Shown: positions 31,786-42,142, numbered from the stretch's first letter. The stretch is 64,000 nucleotides of DNA from Vibrio penaeicida (GCF_019977755.1 NZ_AP025145.1:2299339-2363338), one strand, 5' to 3'. A program made the numbers and translations. The notes: generated by a model from the sequence alone, not told the origin.

Positions 31786-32421
31786 TTACGGCGCGAGTCG
31801 GTCTATCGACCACTCATCATCATCGCGTGAAAATAAGAAGCGATCATGAAGGCGATGCTCACCGCCTTGCCAAAACTCCATACTTTCTGGCTTCACTCGA
31901 AAGCCACCCCAAAACGTCGGAACCGGAATTTTTCCATTCTCAAATTGCTTTTTGACTTCCATATACTTGCTTATCAACATGCTACGAGCAGATAACCGGC
32001 TACTTTGCTTGCTGGCGATCGCGGCAATTTGGCTCTCTTTCGGTCTGGAGCTGAAGTATTTCATGTTCTCCATTGCCGTTAGCTTTTGAGCGACACCAGT
32101 CACATGTACTTGTCGTTCCAATGGGTGCCAAGGGAAATGAAGACTGATCTTACTGTGACTATCGAGGTGTTGCGCCTTACGGCTACCTAAGTTGGTATAA
32201 AATACAAATCCCTCTTTATCTACACTTTTCAACAACACTATTCTTTGGAAAGGCATGCCGTTTTCATCAACGGTCGCGACTGTCATCGCCGTCGGATCAC
32301 TCAATTTGGCATCTACAGCTTGCTGAAGCCAAAGATTAAATTGATCAATCGGATCAGATTTCAAATCTCGACGCCTTAAGCCGTCTTTTGTGTATTCACG
32401 GCGAATATCTGAAAGTTCCAT
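31786..32421 (-). CDS. pdxH: Pyridoxamine 5'-phosphate oxidase
   Basis: A 211-residue flavoenzyme that oxidises pyridoxine or pyridoxamine phosphate to pyridoxal phosphate, the last step of vitamin B6 synthesis and salvage. Conserved pieces include [14 protein letters not shown] at the N-terminus, [19 protein letters not shown] (FMN binding), LERQVHVTG and the C-terminal [10 protein letters not shown] and DRLAP. Its length is normal for the family. It is a single gene, convergent with the lectin-like gene. Confidence 0.97.
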   Translation of the reverse strand: MELSDIRREYTKDGLRRRDLKSDPIDQFNLWLQQAVDAKLSDPTAMTVATVDENGMPFQRIVLLKSVDKEGFVFYTNLGSRKAQHLDSHSKISLHFPWHPLERQVHVTGVAQKLTAMENMKYFSSRPKESQIAAIASKQSSRLSARSMLISKYMEVKKQFENGKIPVPTFWGGFRVKPESMEFWQGGEHRLHDRFLFSRDDDEWSIDRLAP

Positions 32422-32713
32422 TTCGACTCCTTCTGGTTTCCGATGATTTTGCGCCTAAGGATTTTGGAACTCAAGTCATTTTTCTTTATGTTTTCTTTTC
32501 CGCTTTACCAGTCCATAGAATTCAAAAACACGTATTTTGAGGTAACTATCTGCCGCCTAGATATGTGAATGTATTTAGCTGAGGTATAATTAAATGAACA
32601 ACTTAACAATTTATTCATCAAATCCGAAGATTCACAAGCGTTAGCATGAAAATTGCTTCAAGATAAAACACACAAATTTTTGTTGACCGTCTGATTTGTT
32701 GCAAGGGAAATAC

Positions 32714-34105
32714 ATGGACACCAAGAGCCTGAAAAAGCTGGACTCAAAAGAACTAGACTACGTGGATGATAAAACAGCCGCTTTACTTTTGAATACACCG
32801 AGTAGTGCTAGAATTCTTCTTTGGGTGGTCGTACTGTTTTTTGCCATTGCCATTGGTTGGGCTGCTTGGGCACAAATTGATAAGGTAACCGTAGGTCAAG
32901 GTAAGGTTATCCCGTCTTCACAATTACAGGTGGTTCAAAACCTTGAGGGAGGATTAGTTAAAAAAATCCTTGTTCACGAAGGTGAGATGGTTGAAAAAGG
33001 ACAACAGCTTCTTCTGATTGATGACACCAGATTTCGTTCTGATTTTCGTGAAAGAGAACAGCAAGTCACCAACCTAACAGCCAATGTACTGCAATTGTCC
33101 GCTTCCATCGCGAGTATTAAAATCCGTGAAGATTTAGATCCGGATAACTGGCAAGACAGCGTTGTTATCGAAAGCGATAAACTGATCTTCCCTGAACAAC
33201 TGGCTGAAAACGACCCACAATTGGTCGCGCGCCAATTTGCAGAATATCGCCAAGATCTCAATAATCTAAAGAATCAGGTATCTGTTCTTGATCAACAAGT
33301 AGAGCAGAAACTTCAAGACCTTGTCGAAATCAAAGCTCGAGTTACCAACCTTCAACGTAGCTACGATTTCGCCAAAAAAGAACTCGATATTACAAAACCA
33401 TTAGCAACAGAAGGCATCGTCCCTCGAATCGAGTTGCTAAAATTGGAACGACAACTCAACGATACCAGTCGAGAACTCACTTCTACGGAACTTAAAGTGC
33501 CGGTATTAACCTCTGCCATCCGCGAAGCTATTTTGAGTCGAATCGATGCCGCTTTAAAATTCCGCTCGGAGCAACAAGAAAAGCTTAATCAAGCACAAGA
33601 TAAATTGTCATCGCTGACCGAATCCACGGTTGGGCTTGAAGACCGAGTGAACCGAACCATCGTCGTATCTCCGGTTACTGGCACAATAAAAAAAATGCAC
33701 ACAAATACCGTAGGTGGTGTTATTCAACCCGGCATGGATTTAGTGGAAATCGTCCCAACCGAGGACACTCTGTTGGTCGAAGCAAAGATTGCCCCACAAG
33801 ATATTGCCTTTTTAAGACCCGGTCTGCCTGCTATCGTTAAATTCAGTGCTTATGACTTTACTCGATACGGAGGGCTTGAAGGCATTTTGGAACACATCAG
33901 TGCGGATACCATCCAAGATGAAGAAGGCAACAGCTTTTACCTTGTGCGAGTACGGACTTTGCAAGACAGTTTTGGTCATTCAGAACAGCTCCCAATCATT
34001 CCAGGAATGACGACCTCGGTCGATATTATAACGGGAAAACGTTCTGTTCTGGATTATCTATTGAAGCCTATATCACGTGCCCAACAAACGGCTTTGCGTG
34101 AATAA
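32714..34105 (+). CDS. lapC: Type I secretion membrane fusion protein, LapC-like
   Basis: A 463-residue HlyD-family protein. A single membrane helix spans about residues 28-50 (ILLWVVVLFFAIAIGWAAWA). A lipoyl-like segment follows (GKVIPSSQLQVVQNLEGGLVKKILVHEGE), then long coiled coils and the C-terminal RTX-exporter motif VSPVTGTIKKMHTNTVGGV and PGMTTSVDI. It bridges the inner-membrane ABC exporter and a TolC-type channel. The ATG at 32714 is preferred because AAGGGA precedes it; an upstream TTG at 32696 is in frame but poorer. It heads lapC-lapG-lapD-lapB. Confidence 0.92.
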   Translation: MDTKSLKKLDSKELDYVDDKTAALLLNTPSSARILLWVVVLFFAIAIGWAAWAQIDKVTVGQGKVIPSSQLQVVQNLEGGLVKKILVHEGEMVEKGQQLLLIDDTRFRSDFREREQQVTNLTANVLQLSASIASIKIREDLDPDNWQDSVVIESDKLIFPEQLAENDPQLVARQFAEYRQDLNNLKNQVSVLDQQVEQKLQDLVEIKARVTNLQRSYDFAKKELDITKPLATEGIVPRIELLKLERQLNDTSRELTSTELKVPVLTSAIREAILSRIDAALKFRSEQQEKLNQAQDKLSSLTESTVGLEDRVNRTIVVSPVTGTIKKMHTNTVGGVIQPGMDLVEIVPTEDTLLVEAKIAPQDIAFLRPGLPAIVKFSAYDFTRYGGLEGILEHISADTIQDEEGNSFYLVRVRTLQDSFGHSEQLPIIPGMTTSVDIITGKRSVLDYLLKPISRAQQTALRE

Positions 34106-34209
34106 ACCGGGGATTACATTGAATGCGATTCGGAGGAAACCATTGTCCTTTACCAACTATTTGGCGCGTAACATTGCCTCAAACATTCAGTGAAACGTCC
34201 TGATTTTTG

Positions 34210-34890
34210 ATGGCGATTAACCGAATAAAAACAGGTGCATTATTGATGTGCCTGTTATCACTTCCATTCACTTCAGTAGCTCTAAATACGAAAGAGCAAC
34301 GCTGGGTAGAGGCTGTTCGAGGCACATACGGTGATCGCGCAGCGAAACGCGTTACGGCTTGGCGTAATGGCATTGCCGACTACCACAATTTGAAAGAAAA
34401 AGATCAACTTGAAGCCGTCAACAATTTCTTTAACCAGATGAATTTTGTCGACGACATAAACCTGTGGGGACGTAAAGACTACTGGGCAACACCCCTAGAA
34501 TTTCTAGGAAGCGCTGGTGGGGACTGTGAAGATTTCACAATTGCGAAGTATTTCTCATTGCTTGAGCTCGGCGTCCCAGATAAGAAGCTCCGCTTAGTGT
34601 ACGTTAAAGCGATTGAATTAAATCAATTTCACATGGTTCTGGCCTATTACCGAACACCAAGTTCGCAGCCTTTGATTTTGGATAACTTGATTGCAGATAT
34701 TAAACCAGCTTCGAAGCGCAGAGACTTACTGCCTATCTACAGTTTTAACGGTAAAAACCTATGGCTAATGAAAGAAAAAGCCAGTGGTAAGTTAGCAGGA
34801 AAATCCTCTCGCTTGAGCTTATGGAACGACTTACGCTCACGCGAACAAAAATTGAAATTAAATAAACCCATTATTAATTATGATGAGTAA
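34210..34890 (+). CDS. lapG: LapG-like periplasmic cysteine protease
   Basis: A 226-residue bacterial transglutaminase-like cysteine proteinase with an N-terminal signal segment. The catalytic triad is visible as Cys106 in GGDCEDFTIAK, His141 in FHMVLAYY and Asp158 in LILDNL. In Pseudomonas and Vibrio, LapG clips the N-terminus of a giant adhesin and frees it from the surface unless LapD holds the protease. The true start is probably the ATG at 34210, one codon after an in-frame TTG. The next gene is lapD, 5 bp downstream. Confidence 0.94.
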   Translation: MAINRIKTGALLMCLLSLPFTSVALNTKEQRWVEAVRGTYGDRAAKRVTAWRNGIADYHNLKEKDQLEAVNNFFNQMNFVDDINLWGRKDYWATPLEFLGSAGGDCEDFTIAKYFSLLELGVPDKKLRLVYVKAIELNQFHMVLAYYRTPSSQPLILDNLIADIKPASKRRDLLPIYSFNGKNLWLMKEKASGKLAGKSSRLSLWNDLRSREQKLKLNKPIINYDE

Positions 34891-34895
34891 GCACC

Positions 34896-36806
34896 ATGAC
34901 ACTATATAGACAGCTAGTCGCTTGGATGTTGGCAGTATTTCTACTGTTAATAACCTCGGTCTTTGCGATTGAGTTTAACACCACACGGAATTTCTTAGAG
35001 CAAGCGCAACGCTCTGAGGTGAATAACACCATCAACACCGTCGGGCTAGCGTTAGCGCCTTATCTTGAAAATCAAGATGAAGTTGCCGTGGAGTCTGTTA
35101 TAAACGCCTTGTTTGATGGCAGCTCATATTCCGCAGTCAGGCTCATCTTCCTTAGTAACGATAAGGAAATAGTTCGAACCTACCCGATTAAGAATCACGA
35201 TATTCCCGACTGGTTCACGAATTTGGATTTGTTTAGAACGATTCACGATCGTCGAGTCGTAACCAGTGGATGGCTCCAATTGGCAGAAGTGGAAATAATC
35301 AGCCATCCAGGCGATGCCTACTTCCAACTTTGGCAGGCTCTCACCAGCTTAGTCACTCTATTTACAGGAATCTTCATCATTGGTGCGGTGGTGATTTCTG
35401 CGGTAGTGAGACGCGCATTGACCCCACTAACACTCATCATTCAGAAGATGAAAGAAGTCGCCAACAATCACTTTGGTGAACCACTTGAACGCCCACGAAC
35501 TCGAGACTTGATTGCCGTTGTCGATGGGATTAATGCCATGTCTGCACAAGTTGAAAAAAGCTTTAAAGCGCAGGCAAGAGAAGCCCAACAGTTGCGTGAA
35601 AGAGCGTATATGGATCCGGTATCACATCTGGGTAACCGCTCATTCTTCATTGGTCAGCTAAATACATGGTTAAGCGAATCTGCAGTAGGCGGTGTGGCTA
35701 TCTTGCAAGCAGCCTTTATAAAAGAAGCGTACGACGACGAAGGGTACGAGATTGGCGACAACCTTGTTAAAGAGTTGGCAGACTTGCTCAAAGCAACCAC
35801 TTCATCTCCAGACGTCACCATTGCACGCATCAATACCGCTGAGTTTGGTTTCATTCTCCCTAACTTAGAAGAAAGTGAATTGCGCATGGTGTCGGAAAGC
35901 ATCATGAACTACACCCAAGATATTCGACCGGACCCGACGGGCACCGCGCCATCTTCAGCTTACCTAGGTGTGGTCTATAATGAAAAGCGCAAAAATACAA
36001 CCGAGATTCTTTCCTTGGTGGATAATGCACTTTCAAATGCACATGCCCATCCAGAAAAATCATATGACCTTGTTACGGATAAACAAAACCAAGTGCTTCT
36101 TGGTAAGCAGCAGTGGCGTACCTTGGTTGAAGAAGCCATTAGTAATCAATGGGTAGAGTTTAAACTACAGACTGCAAACACCACGACGGGAGCGACCTAT
36201 CACCGCGAGGTTTTCTCTGCCATTGAGAAAAATGGTGAGCGCTTCACTGCCAACCAATACCTGTTTGCGTTGGAGCAATTAAATGCAGGTCATATCTTTG
36301 ACCAGTACGTTATCGTGGCGATGTTAGATAAGCTCCGCAGCCGAGAAGTCACGGATACCCTAGCAATCAACTTAACCATCAGCAGTGTCACTGAGCCAAG
36401 CTTTATTCGCTGGCTGACACAAACCCTAACCAAGAATGGCGCACTGGCTAAAAAACTGCATTTTGAAATTCCTGAGTCTTGCTTTATCAACCACCAGCAC
36501 CACACCGCTTTAATCTGTCACGCTATTCGCAGCGCTGGCGCTGATTTTGGTGTGGACAATTACGGTCGTCATTTCCACTCCTTGGAGTACATCAACGAAT
36601 TTAGACCGGCTTACGTTAAGCTAGATTACCTGTACACCCACCAAATTGATGACGAGAAGCAGAAGTACACACTTACTTCAATTTCTCGAACTGCGCATAA
36701 CCTTGGGATAAAAACCATCGCTTCGCGCGTAGAAACACAAGCACAGCTGGATTTTCTTTCTGAGCACTTTATTGAAGCATTCCAAGGCTTCATTGTTGAT
36801 AAATAA
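34896..36806 (+). CDS. lapD: LapD-like c-di-GMP receptor with degenerate GGDEF and EAL domains
   Basis: A 636-residue inner-membrane protein. The first membrane helix (VAWMLAVFLLLITSVFA) is followed by a periplasmic domain of about 120 residues with the GWLQ stretch, the second helix (VTLFTGIFIIGAVVISAV), a HAMP-like segment, then GGDEF-like (DPVSHLGNRSFF; NTAEFGFI replaces GGDEF) and EAL-like (RPAYVKLDYL) domains. Both catalytic signatures are lost, as expected for a receptor that binds c-di-GMP and sequesters LapG. It is co-transcribed with lapG. Confidence 0.94.
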   Translation: MTLYRQLVAWMLAVFLLLITSVFAIEFNTTRNFLEQAQRSEVNNTINTVGLALAPYLENQDEVAVESVINALFDGSSYSAVRLIFLSNDKEIVRTYPIKNHDIPDWFTNLDLFRTIHDRRVVTSGWLQLAEVEIISHPGDAYFQLWQALTSLVTLFTGIFIIGAVVISAVVRRALTPLTLIIQKMKEVANNHFGEPLERPRTRDLIAVVDGINAMSAQVEKSFKAQAREAQQLRERAYMDPVSHLGNRSFFIGQLNTWLSESAVGGVAILQAAFIKEAYDDEGYEIGDNLVKELADLLKATTSSPDVTIARINTAEFGFILPNLEESELRMVSESIMNYTQDIRPDPTGTAPSSAYLGVVYNEKRKNTTEILSLVDNALSNAHAHPEKSYDLVTDKQNQVLLGKQQWRTLVEEAISNQWVEFKLQTANTTTGATYHREVFSAIEKNGERFTANQYLFALEQLNAGHIFDQYVIVAMLDKLRSREVTDTLAINLTISSVTEPSFIRWLTQTLTKNGALAKKLHFEIPESCFINHQHHTALICHAIRSAGADFGVDNYGRHFHSLEYINEFRPAYVKLDYLYTHQIDDEKQKYTLTSISRTAHNLGIKTIASRVETQAQLDFLSEHFIEAFQGFIVDK

Positions 36807-36825
36807 GTTTTAAGGTCTATCAAGG

Positions 36826-38937
36826 ATGCAAGATCCGTTGTTGAACTCGCTGGTGTACATTAGCCGCTACTATGGCATGTCGAATTCACCAGAAGCACTC
36901 GTAAGTGGCTTACCGTTAGCAGACGGTAAGCTGACACCCTTCCTTTTTCCACGCTCAGCAGAAAGAGCGGGGTTAGTTGCCCGTGAAAATCGCACTGAAT
37001 TTGAAGGCATTCCAGAACTGATTCTGCCTGCAGTCTTGCTTCTCAAAGGGGGGGACGCTTGTGTACTTGTGAGCATAAACCGCGAAACACAAGAAGCAGA
37101 AGTGGTGACATCAGATTCTCACCTAATGCCAATTTCGCTGCCTCTTGAGGAATTGAAACAGCTGTATACAGGGCGCTACTTTTTAGTTAAAAAGCAATTT
37201 CGCTACGACGAGCGTTCTCCAGAAGTATTGAAACCGCGTGATGGGCATTGGTTTTGGAGTACTTTGCTGGAATCCAAACACATCTACCGCGATGTATTGA
37301 TTGCTTCCATTCTGATCAACCTGTTTGCCATTGCCGCCCCTATGTTTACGCGATTGGTGTACGACAAAGTGGTGCCGAACCTTGCGTTTGAATCCCTGTG
37401 GGTATTAGCGTCTGGTATTTTTGTTGTCTTCCTGTTCGACTTTCTTCTTAAGTTGCTGCGAAGTTACTTCATTGATGTGGCGGGTAAGAAATCCGATGTT
37501 CTGATTTCGTCGAAATTATTCAGTAAAGTCATGGGCATTCGAATGGAATCTCGCCCAGCATCTGTGGGGGCGTTTGCAAGGCACTTACAAGAGTTTGAAT
37601 CGATAAGAGAGTTCTTTACCTCTGCAACAGTCTCTTCATTGATTGACCTCCCTTTTGCGCTGCTGTTTTTGGTGGTCATATGGTTGGTGGCCGGTAACCT
37701 TGTCATTGTGCCAATTGTCGGAATTCTCATTCTGATCCTTCACTCCATGCTTATCCAAGGTCCTTTGAGAAAAAGCATCGAAGAAGGATCGCGCTTGGCT
37801 TCACAAAAATACGCCAACCTGATTGAAAGCCTTGCGGGGCTGGAAACCGTTAAAGTTTTTGGTGCACAAAGCCAATTCCAATACCGCTGGGAAGAAGCGG
37901 TTGCTCATATGGCAAACTGGAACATCAAAAGCCGACGCATTACCGACTCCATTCAAAACGCTGCTGGCTTTATTCAGCAAACGGCAAACGTCGGTATGAT
38001 CATTGTGGGTGTGTACCTGATTGCCGAGGGCGAACTGAGCATGGGTGGGTTAATCGCTGCCACTATGTTGAGCGGTCGCGCAGTCGGTCCTCTCGTACAG
38101 CTGTCACTGCTTTCTACTCGATACAATCAAGCTAAATCTTCTATGACCATCATCGAACAAGTGATGTCGATGCCAGAAGAGCAGGAAGAAGGCAAACGCT
38201 ATATCCATCGCCCCATCATTCAAGGAAAGATTGAGCTCGACCGCGTGACATTTCACTATCCGGACTCCGATCTCGCTTCAGTTCGAGACGTGAGTATTTG
38301 CATCAATCCAGGTGAAAAAGTGGCGATCATTGGTCGTATTGGTTCAGGTAAAACAACGATAGAGCGCCTCATTATGGGGCTTTATCAACCCACAGAAGGC
38401 AATGTCCGAATTGACGATACGGATATCGCGCAGCTGCACCACGCTGATGTACGCCGCAACATTGGTTGTGTACCACAAGATATCACTCTGTTCTTTGGCT
38501 CAATTCGAGACAACATTACGCTTGGTCAACCTTTAGTGGATGACAGAGAAGTACTGGATGCGGCAAACCGAGGTGGTGTGACCGTATTTACTCAACAAGA
38601 CCCCGCAGGGCTTGAAAGGCAGGTAGGTGAAGGTGGGCTTCTACTGTCTGGCGGTCAGCGCCAATCCGTTGCTATATCGCGAGCATTCCTTGGCAGGCCT
38701 CCGGTTTTACTCATGGACGAACCAACCAGTTCTATGGATAACCGTTCCGAAATGCACATCAAACATCAGCTTGTTAATCTGAAAAAGAGCGAGACGCTGA
38801 TATTGATAACGCACAAAACCTCAATGCTCGATGTCGTAGATCGTGTGATTGTAATGGAAAAAGGGGCAGTGATCGCCGACGGACCGAAAGAGCAAGTTCT
38901 CAACAGCTTAAAACAAGGTCGCGTGAAAGCATCGTAG
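36826..38937 (+). CDS. lapB: Type I secretion ABC transporter, LapB-like
   Basis: A 703-residue exporter. The N-terminal about 130 residues are a C39-peptidase-like domain that lacks the catalytic cysteine (SLVYISRYYGMSNSPEAL), as in RTX exporters. The membrane domain spans about 160-440, then the nucleotide-binding domain: Walker A GRIGSGKTT, signature LSGGQRQ, Walker B VLLMDEPTSSMD. It exports a large RTX-like adhesin together with LapC and an outer-membrane channel; neither adhesin nor channel gene is in this window. Confidence 0.94.
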   Translation: MQDPLLNSLVYISRYYGMSNSPEALVSGLPLADGKLTPFLFPRSAERAGLVARENRTEFEGIPELILPAVLLLKGGDACVLVSINRETQEAEVVTSDSHLMPISLPLEELKQLYTGRYFLVKKQFRYDERSPEVLKPRDGHWFWSTLLESKHIYRDVLIASILINLFAIAAPMFTRLVYDKVVPNLAFESLWVLASGIFVVFLFDFLLKLLRSYFIDVAGKKSDVLISSKLFSKVMGIRMESRPASVGAFARHLQEFESIREFFTSATVSSLIDLPFALLFLVVIWLVAGNLVIVPIVGILILILHSMLIQGPLRKSIEEGSRLASQKYANLIESLAGLETVKVFGAQSQFQYRWEEAVAHMANWNIKSRRITDSIQNAAGFIQQTANVGMIIVGVYLIAEGELSMGGLIAATMLSGRAVGPLVQLSLLSTRYNQAKSSMTIIEQVMSMPEEQEEGKRYIHRPIIQGKIELDRVTFHYPDSDLASVRDVSICINPGEKVAIIGRIGSGKTTIERLIMGLYQPTEGNVRIDDTDIAQLHHADVRRNIGCVPQDITLFFGSIRDNITLGQPLVDDREVLDAANRGGVTVFTQQDPAGLERQVGEGGLLLSGGQRQSVAISRAFLGRPPVLLMDEPTSSMDNRSEMHIKHQLVNLKKSETLILITHKTSMLDVVDRVIVMEKGAVIADGPKEQVLNSLKQGRVKAS

Positions 38938-38984
38938 TACTGAGCCTACAGCCAATAATGATGCCAACATCTATTTGTGAACTC

Positions 38985-39012
38985 AGCCCTCTCTAACCGA
39001 GAGGGCTTTTTT
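38985..39012 (+). terminator. Terminator of the lap genes
   Basis: AGCCCTCTC, TAACC, GAGAGGGCT is followed by a run of T, 48 bp after the lapB stop codon. Confidence 0.92.
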
Positions 39013-39060
39013 AACTTAATCTATCCCCTGCATCTGATGGGTATATATCCGAAAGCGTCA

Positions 39061-40017
39061 TCACAATTTAACCACCACACTTCCTGCTTTGCGCCCTTCT
39101 TCCACACGACGATGAGCTTCCACCAACTTGTCGAATTCGAAAATCGAATCAATAACTGGGTTTAATTTATCGGTCTCAATCAACGTTTTTATCTGGTTCA
39201 TATCACTCTTTGTTTCGATAGCTAAACCACACACAACTTTTCTTCGCCCCCATATTCGCGTAGTCAGCATGCGATAAAAATCAGTAAGACCGCCTGATGC
39301 AGCGAGCCAAACTCCATCATTGGTGAGCAAGTGTTTACAAGCTGAGTATTTAAGATTACCAACCGTGTCATATAGAATGTCGAACTCGCCAGATCTATCT
39401 TCAACCGCCCTTTCTGTGTAATCCCAAACATCGTGAGCACCAAGGGATTGGACGAGCGCTTTCTTTGCTAATTGACATACGGCGGTCACTTCCATTCCTT
39501 TGTTTACCGCAATCTGAATACCGTAGCTACCCAGCGCGCCACCCGCACCGTTGATAAGAATGCGTAATTTTGGTCTTGTTGAGATCCGATGATGCAAAAA
39601 ATACCAAGAAGCTGTCGCTCCAAAGGGGATGGATGCCGCTTGTTCAAAGGTTAAGCTTGAAGGCATATGCGTTACAGCAGCGGACTCCTCGAGCAATAAA
39701 TACTCGGCGTGCGCACCCATTTCTGTTCCAGTACCACCAAAAACGCAGTCTCCGGTATTGAATTGAGTCACTGACTCCCCGATAGCCGCTATCTCTCCAG
39801 AAAATTCAGTTCCTAGCACTTGTTTCTTGGGAGTGAAGATGCCATTAAACAGGCGTACAGCCCATGGGTCGGCTTTTCGCATACGAACATCGGCAGAAGA
39901 TACCGTTGTTGCTCGTACCTTAATCAAAATCTGATTTTTGTCTACAACTGGAATATCCAAAGCCTTTGTTTGTAATACATCTGTATCACCGTAACGCTCA
40001 TATATCATCGCTTTCAT
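39061..40017 (-). CDS. Zinc-independent MDR-family NAD(P)-dependent oxidoreductase
   Basis: A 318-residue quinone-oxidoreductase-like member of the medium-chain dehydrogenase superfamily: MIYERYGDTDVLQ at the start, LGTEFSGEIAAIG, and the cofactor-binding NGAGGALGSYGIQIAV. Zinc ligands of classical alcohol dehydrogenases are not seen. The ATG at 40017 is chosen because AGGAAG lies just upstream; a longer in-frame start at 40050 is less likely. It is divergent from an AraC-type regulator that may control it. The substrate is unknown. Confidence 0.85.
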   Translation of the reverse strand: MKAMIYERYGDTDVLQTKALDIPVVDKNQILIKVRATTVSSADVRMRKADPWAVRLFNGIFTPKKQVLGTEFSGEIAAIGESVTQFNTGDCVFGGTGTEMGAHAEYLLLEESAAVTHMPSSLTFEQAASIPFGATASWYFLHHRISTRPKLRILINGAGGALGSYGIQIAVNKGMEVTAVCQLAKKALVQSLGAHDVWDYTERAVEDRSGEFDILYDTVGNLKYSACKHLLTNDGVWLAASGGLTDFYRMLTTRIWGRRKVVCGLAIETKSDMNQIKTLIETDKLNPVIDSIFEFDKLVEAHRRVEEGRKAGSVVVKL

Positions 40018-40182
40018 TATCTGTCTTCCTAGCTCATTCACTCGCCTCACTTTAAAACGACAAAGAATCCTTAACTTGATAGTTTGTGCGGTACTGGTTA
40101 CTTTTTTACTGAAGTCACAATTTGGTTCTGGTCAGGGTTTGGCTTAAATCACTATTCAACTCCATCGTTTTGGAAGGACGGC

Positions 40183-41079
40183 ATGTCACATTTAATCTCG
40201 CAGCTTCAAGAGTTGGTTGAACATATTGAATCTCACCTAGATGAAGACATCGACATCGCCCTATTAGCAAAGCGGTTTAGTATGTCACCGTGGCACTTTC
40301 AACGAATGTTCAAAGGCTTAATTGGCGATACATTAGGAGGATACATTCGCGGACGAAAGTTGACGCGAGCTGCGCAGCAGTTGATTCATACCGAGCTGGG
40401 AATTATTGATATAGCGCTGAATGTGGGCTTTGGCTCCCACGAGGCTTTTACACGTTCATTCAAGCACTACTTTTCAATCACTCCGAAACAGTTTCGCCAG
40501 CAAAGCCCCGTTGTAAACTTGAGAGAAAAGCCTGTACTTACTCAATCACTTTTCTCACACCTAAATAATGGTATGAAGCTTGAGCCGCAAATCATTCATC
40601 AACCAGAATTGCTGCTGGTCGGTTTTGAAACCACTATTCCCTCTCCATTTACCTTTGAAGAGAGTTTTTGCGATTTACTCGAAGCGCCTTGGATGCAATT
40701 ATTGGGGAGGCGAGAAGAACTCAAACATGCAAAAGACGACACCTACTACGGGCTGACTATTAGCCCTTCAGGCACTTTTTTAGAAGATGAAGTGACGTAC
40801 CTTTCTGCGATGGAAGTATCCGATCGACAACTTATCCCTAGTGACATGAAGACTCATAGGCTTCCTCAGCAAGAGATTGCCGTATTTGAAGTAGAAGAGG
40901 TAAGTGAGGACTCCGTTGGTAAAACCATGGATTACATTTATGGATACTGGCTACCCAATTCGGAATATGAACGAGGTACGGGGCAAGATTACGAACTGTT
41001 TGAAAACCTGAAAAACTTTACGTTACCTGAAATGAAATCCAAGTACATTATTCCCATTCGCTCCAAAACTAGATCTTGA
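40183..41079 (+). CDS. AraC-family regulator with GyrI-like effector-binding domain
   Basis: A 298-residue protein. An AraC double helix-turn-helix spans about residues 5-105 (DIDIALLAKRFSMSPWHFQRMFK, IIDIALNVGFGSHEAFTRSFKHYFSITPKQFR). A C-terminal GyrI/SOUL-like small-molecule-binding domain (about 125-298) has the end segment EYERGTGQDYELFE. This is the Rob/SoxS-with-effector layout often found controlling drug or aldehyde responses. The start at 40183 has GGAAGGA upstream; the frame extends further upstream without a good site. It is divergent from the MDR gene. Confidence 0.85.
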   Translation: MSHLISQLQELVEHIESHLDEDIDIALLAKRFSMSPWHFQRMFKGLIGDTLGGYIRGRKLTRAAQQLIHTELGIIDIALNVGFGSHEAFTRSFKHYFSITPKQFRQQSPVVNLREKPVLTQSLFSHLNNGMKLEPQIIHQPELLLVGFETTIPSPFTFEESFCDLLEAPWMQLLGRREELKHAKDDTYYGLTISPSGTFLEDEVTYLSAMEVSDRQLIPSDMKTHRLPQQEIAVFEVEEVSEDSVGKTMDYIYGYWLPNSEYERGTGQDYELFENLKNFTLPEMKSKYIIPIRSKTRS

Positions 41080-41100
41080 TTAAACGCCATATAAAACGAA

Positions 41101-41126
41101 AAACCCCGCCACAAGGGCGGGGTCAA
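41101..41126. terminator. Terminator between the AraC-type gene and porin gene
   Basis: ACCCCGCC, ACAA, GGGCGGGGT forms a GC-rich stem. The A-run at its left becomes U for leftward porin transcripts. Confidence 0.88.
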
Positions 41127-41158
41127 AACTCTAAAAGTAGAAAAGGCAGTGGTAACTT

Positions 41159-42142
41159 TTAGAATTTAACTTCTAGACCTGCTGCATAACCCAGCTCAGT
41201 CTTAACCTTGTCACCGTTTGCTTCTTTAACATCAGCGTGACCTAGTTCTGCGTAAACTTTCACATTGCTGTGGAACTTGTGAGTTACGTTTGCGTAGAAG
41301 TTGTGTACTTTTGCAGCATCTTTTGCATCACCGTAGTCGTAACCACCAGCAATCGACGTTTTCTCATCAAGAGCATACGCTGCAGAAAGCTTAGCAATGT
41401 TGATCTTGCCATCAACCGTTACTTTGTCGCCGCCGCTTAGCTTAGTTGTTGCGTAAGAAGCACCAACAGTAATCGCATCAAACGTACCTTTAACCTGCGC
41501 TAGTGCAGAGTTAGATTTTACGTTTTTCGCCGTTACTTTACCGAAAGTTGCTGTATCCAACTTCACCTGCTGAAGGTAAACAGCCGCTTCTACGTTACCG
41601 AACTTGTAGCCACCAGCAACATCGTAAGCAAACTTGTGCTCACCTTTAGTTTCTTTAACTTCAGCGTAAGAACCACCAACCCAAGCATTACCAAAAGTAC
41701 CTGCGTACTTAGCAACTGAATCGCCAGAACCTACTGCTAACGTTTCAACTTCATCATCAAAGAACTTAATACCGAACTCGATGTCGTTAGAGATACCAGC
41801 ACCGTCGAAAGTCGTTGATTGACGACCTGCTGTAAACGTACCGAATTTGCTGTGCTGTAGACCAACATACAGCTCGTCGTTCTCAACGTCTGTTTTTTCG
41901 AATTTAAATGCTGCTTTACCGATAGCCGTTAGCTCTTCATCTACTGTTACTGTAGTAGTTGCGAATAGGTCGCCATCGTCTAAACGGAATTTGCCTACTG
42001 ATTTTTCAGCACGTTCTTTTTTGTACTGAACTTCAGCGGCACCACCAAGATCTAGCTTAACGCCATCCTTGTTGTAAATTTCTGCTGCGTTTACTGATGT
42101 TGCTGCAAGAGTTACTGCAACAGCTAGAATTGTCTTTTTCAT
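41159..42142 (-). CDS. Gram-negative outer-membrane porin
   Basis: A 327-residue beta-barrel protein. The signal peptide MKKTILAVAVTLAATSVNAA is followed by AEIYNKDGVKLDLGG, the usual start of general porins. Repeated amphipathic strands follow, with the motif LYVGLQHSKFGTFTAGRQ, and it ends in VKF with a C-terminal phenylalanine needed for outer-membrane assembly. The start with GGATGA upstream (42142) is preferred over the in-frame ATG two codons earlier. It is smaller than typical OmpU/OmpC proteins. The specificity is unknown. Confidence 0.9.
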   Translation of the reverse strand: MKKTILAVAVTLAATSVNAAEIYNKDGVKLDLGGAAEVQYKKERAEKSVGKFRLDDGDLFATTTVTVDEELTAIGKAAFKFEKTDVENDELYVGLQHSKFGTFTAGRQSTTFDGAGISNDIEFGIKFFDDEVETLAVGSGDSVAKYAGTFGNAWVGGSYAEVKETKGEHKFAYDVAGGYKFGNVEAAVYLQQVKLDTATFGKVTAKNVKSNSALAQVKGTFDAITVGASYATTKLSGGDKVTVDGKINIAKLSAAYALDEKTSIAGGYDYGDAKDAAKVHNFYANVTHKFHSNVKVYAELGHADVKEANGDKVKTELGYAAGLEVKF

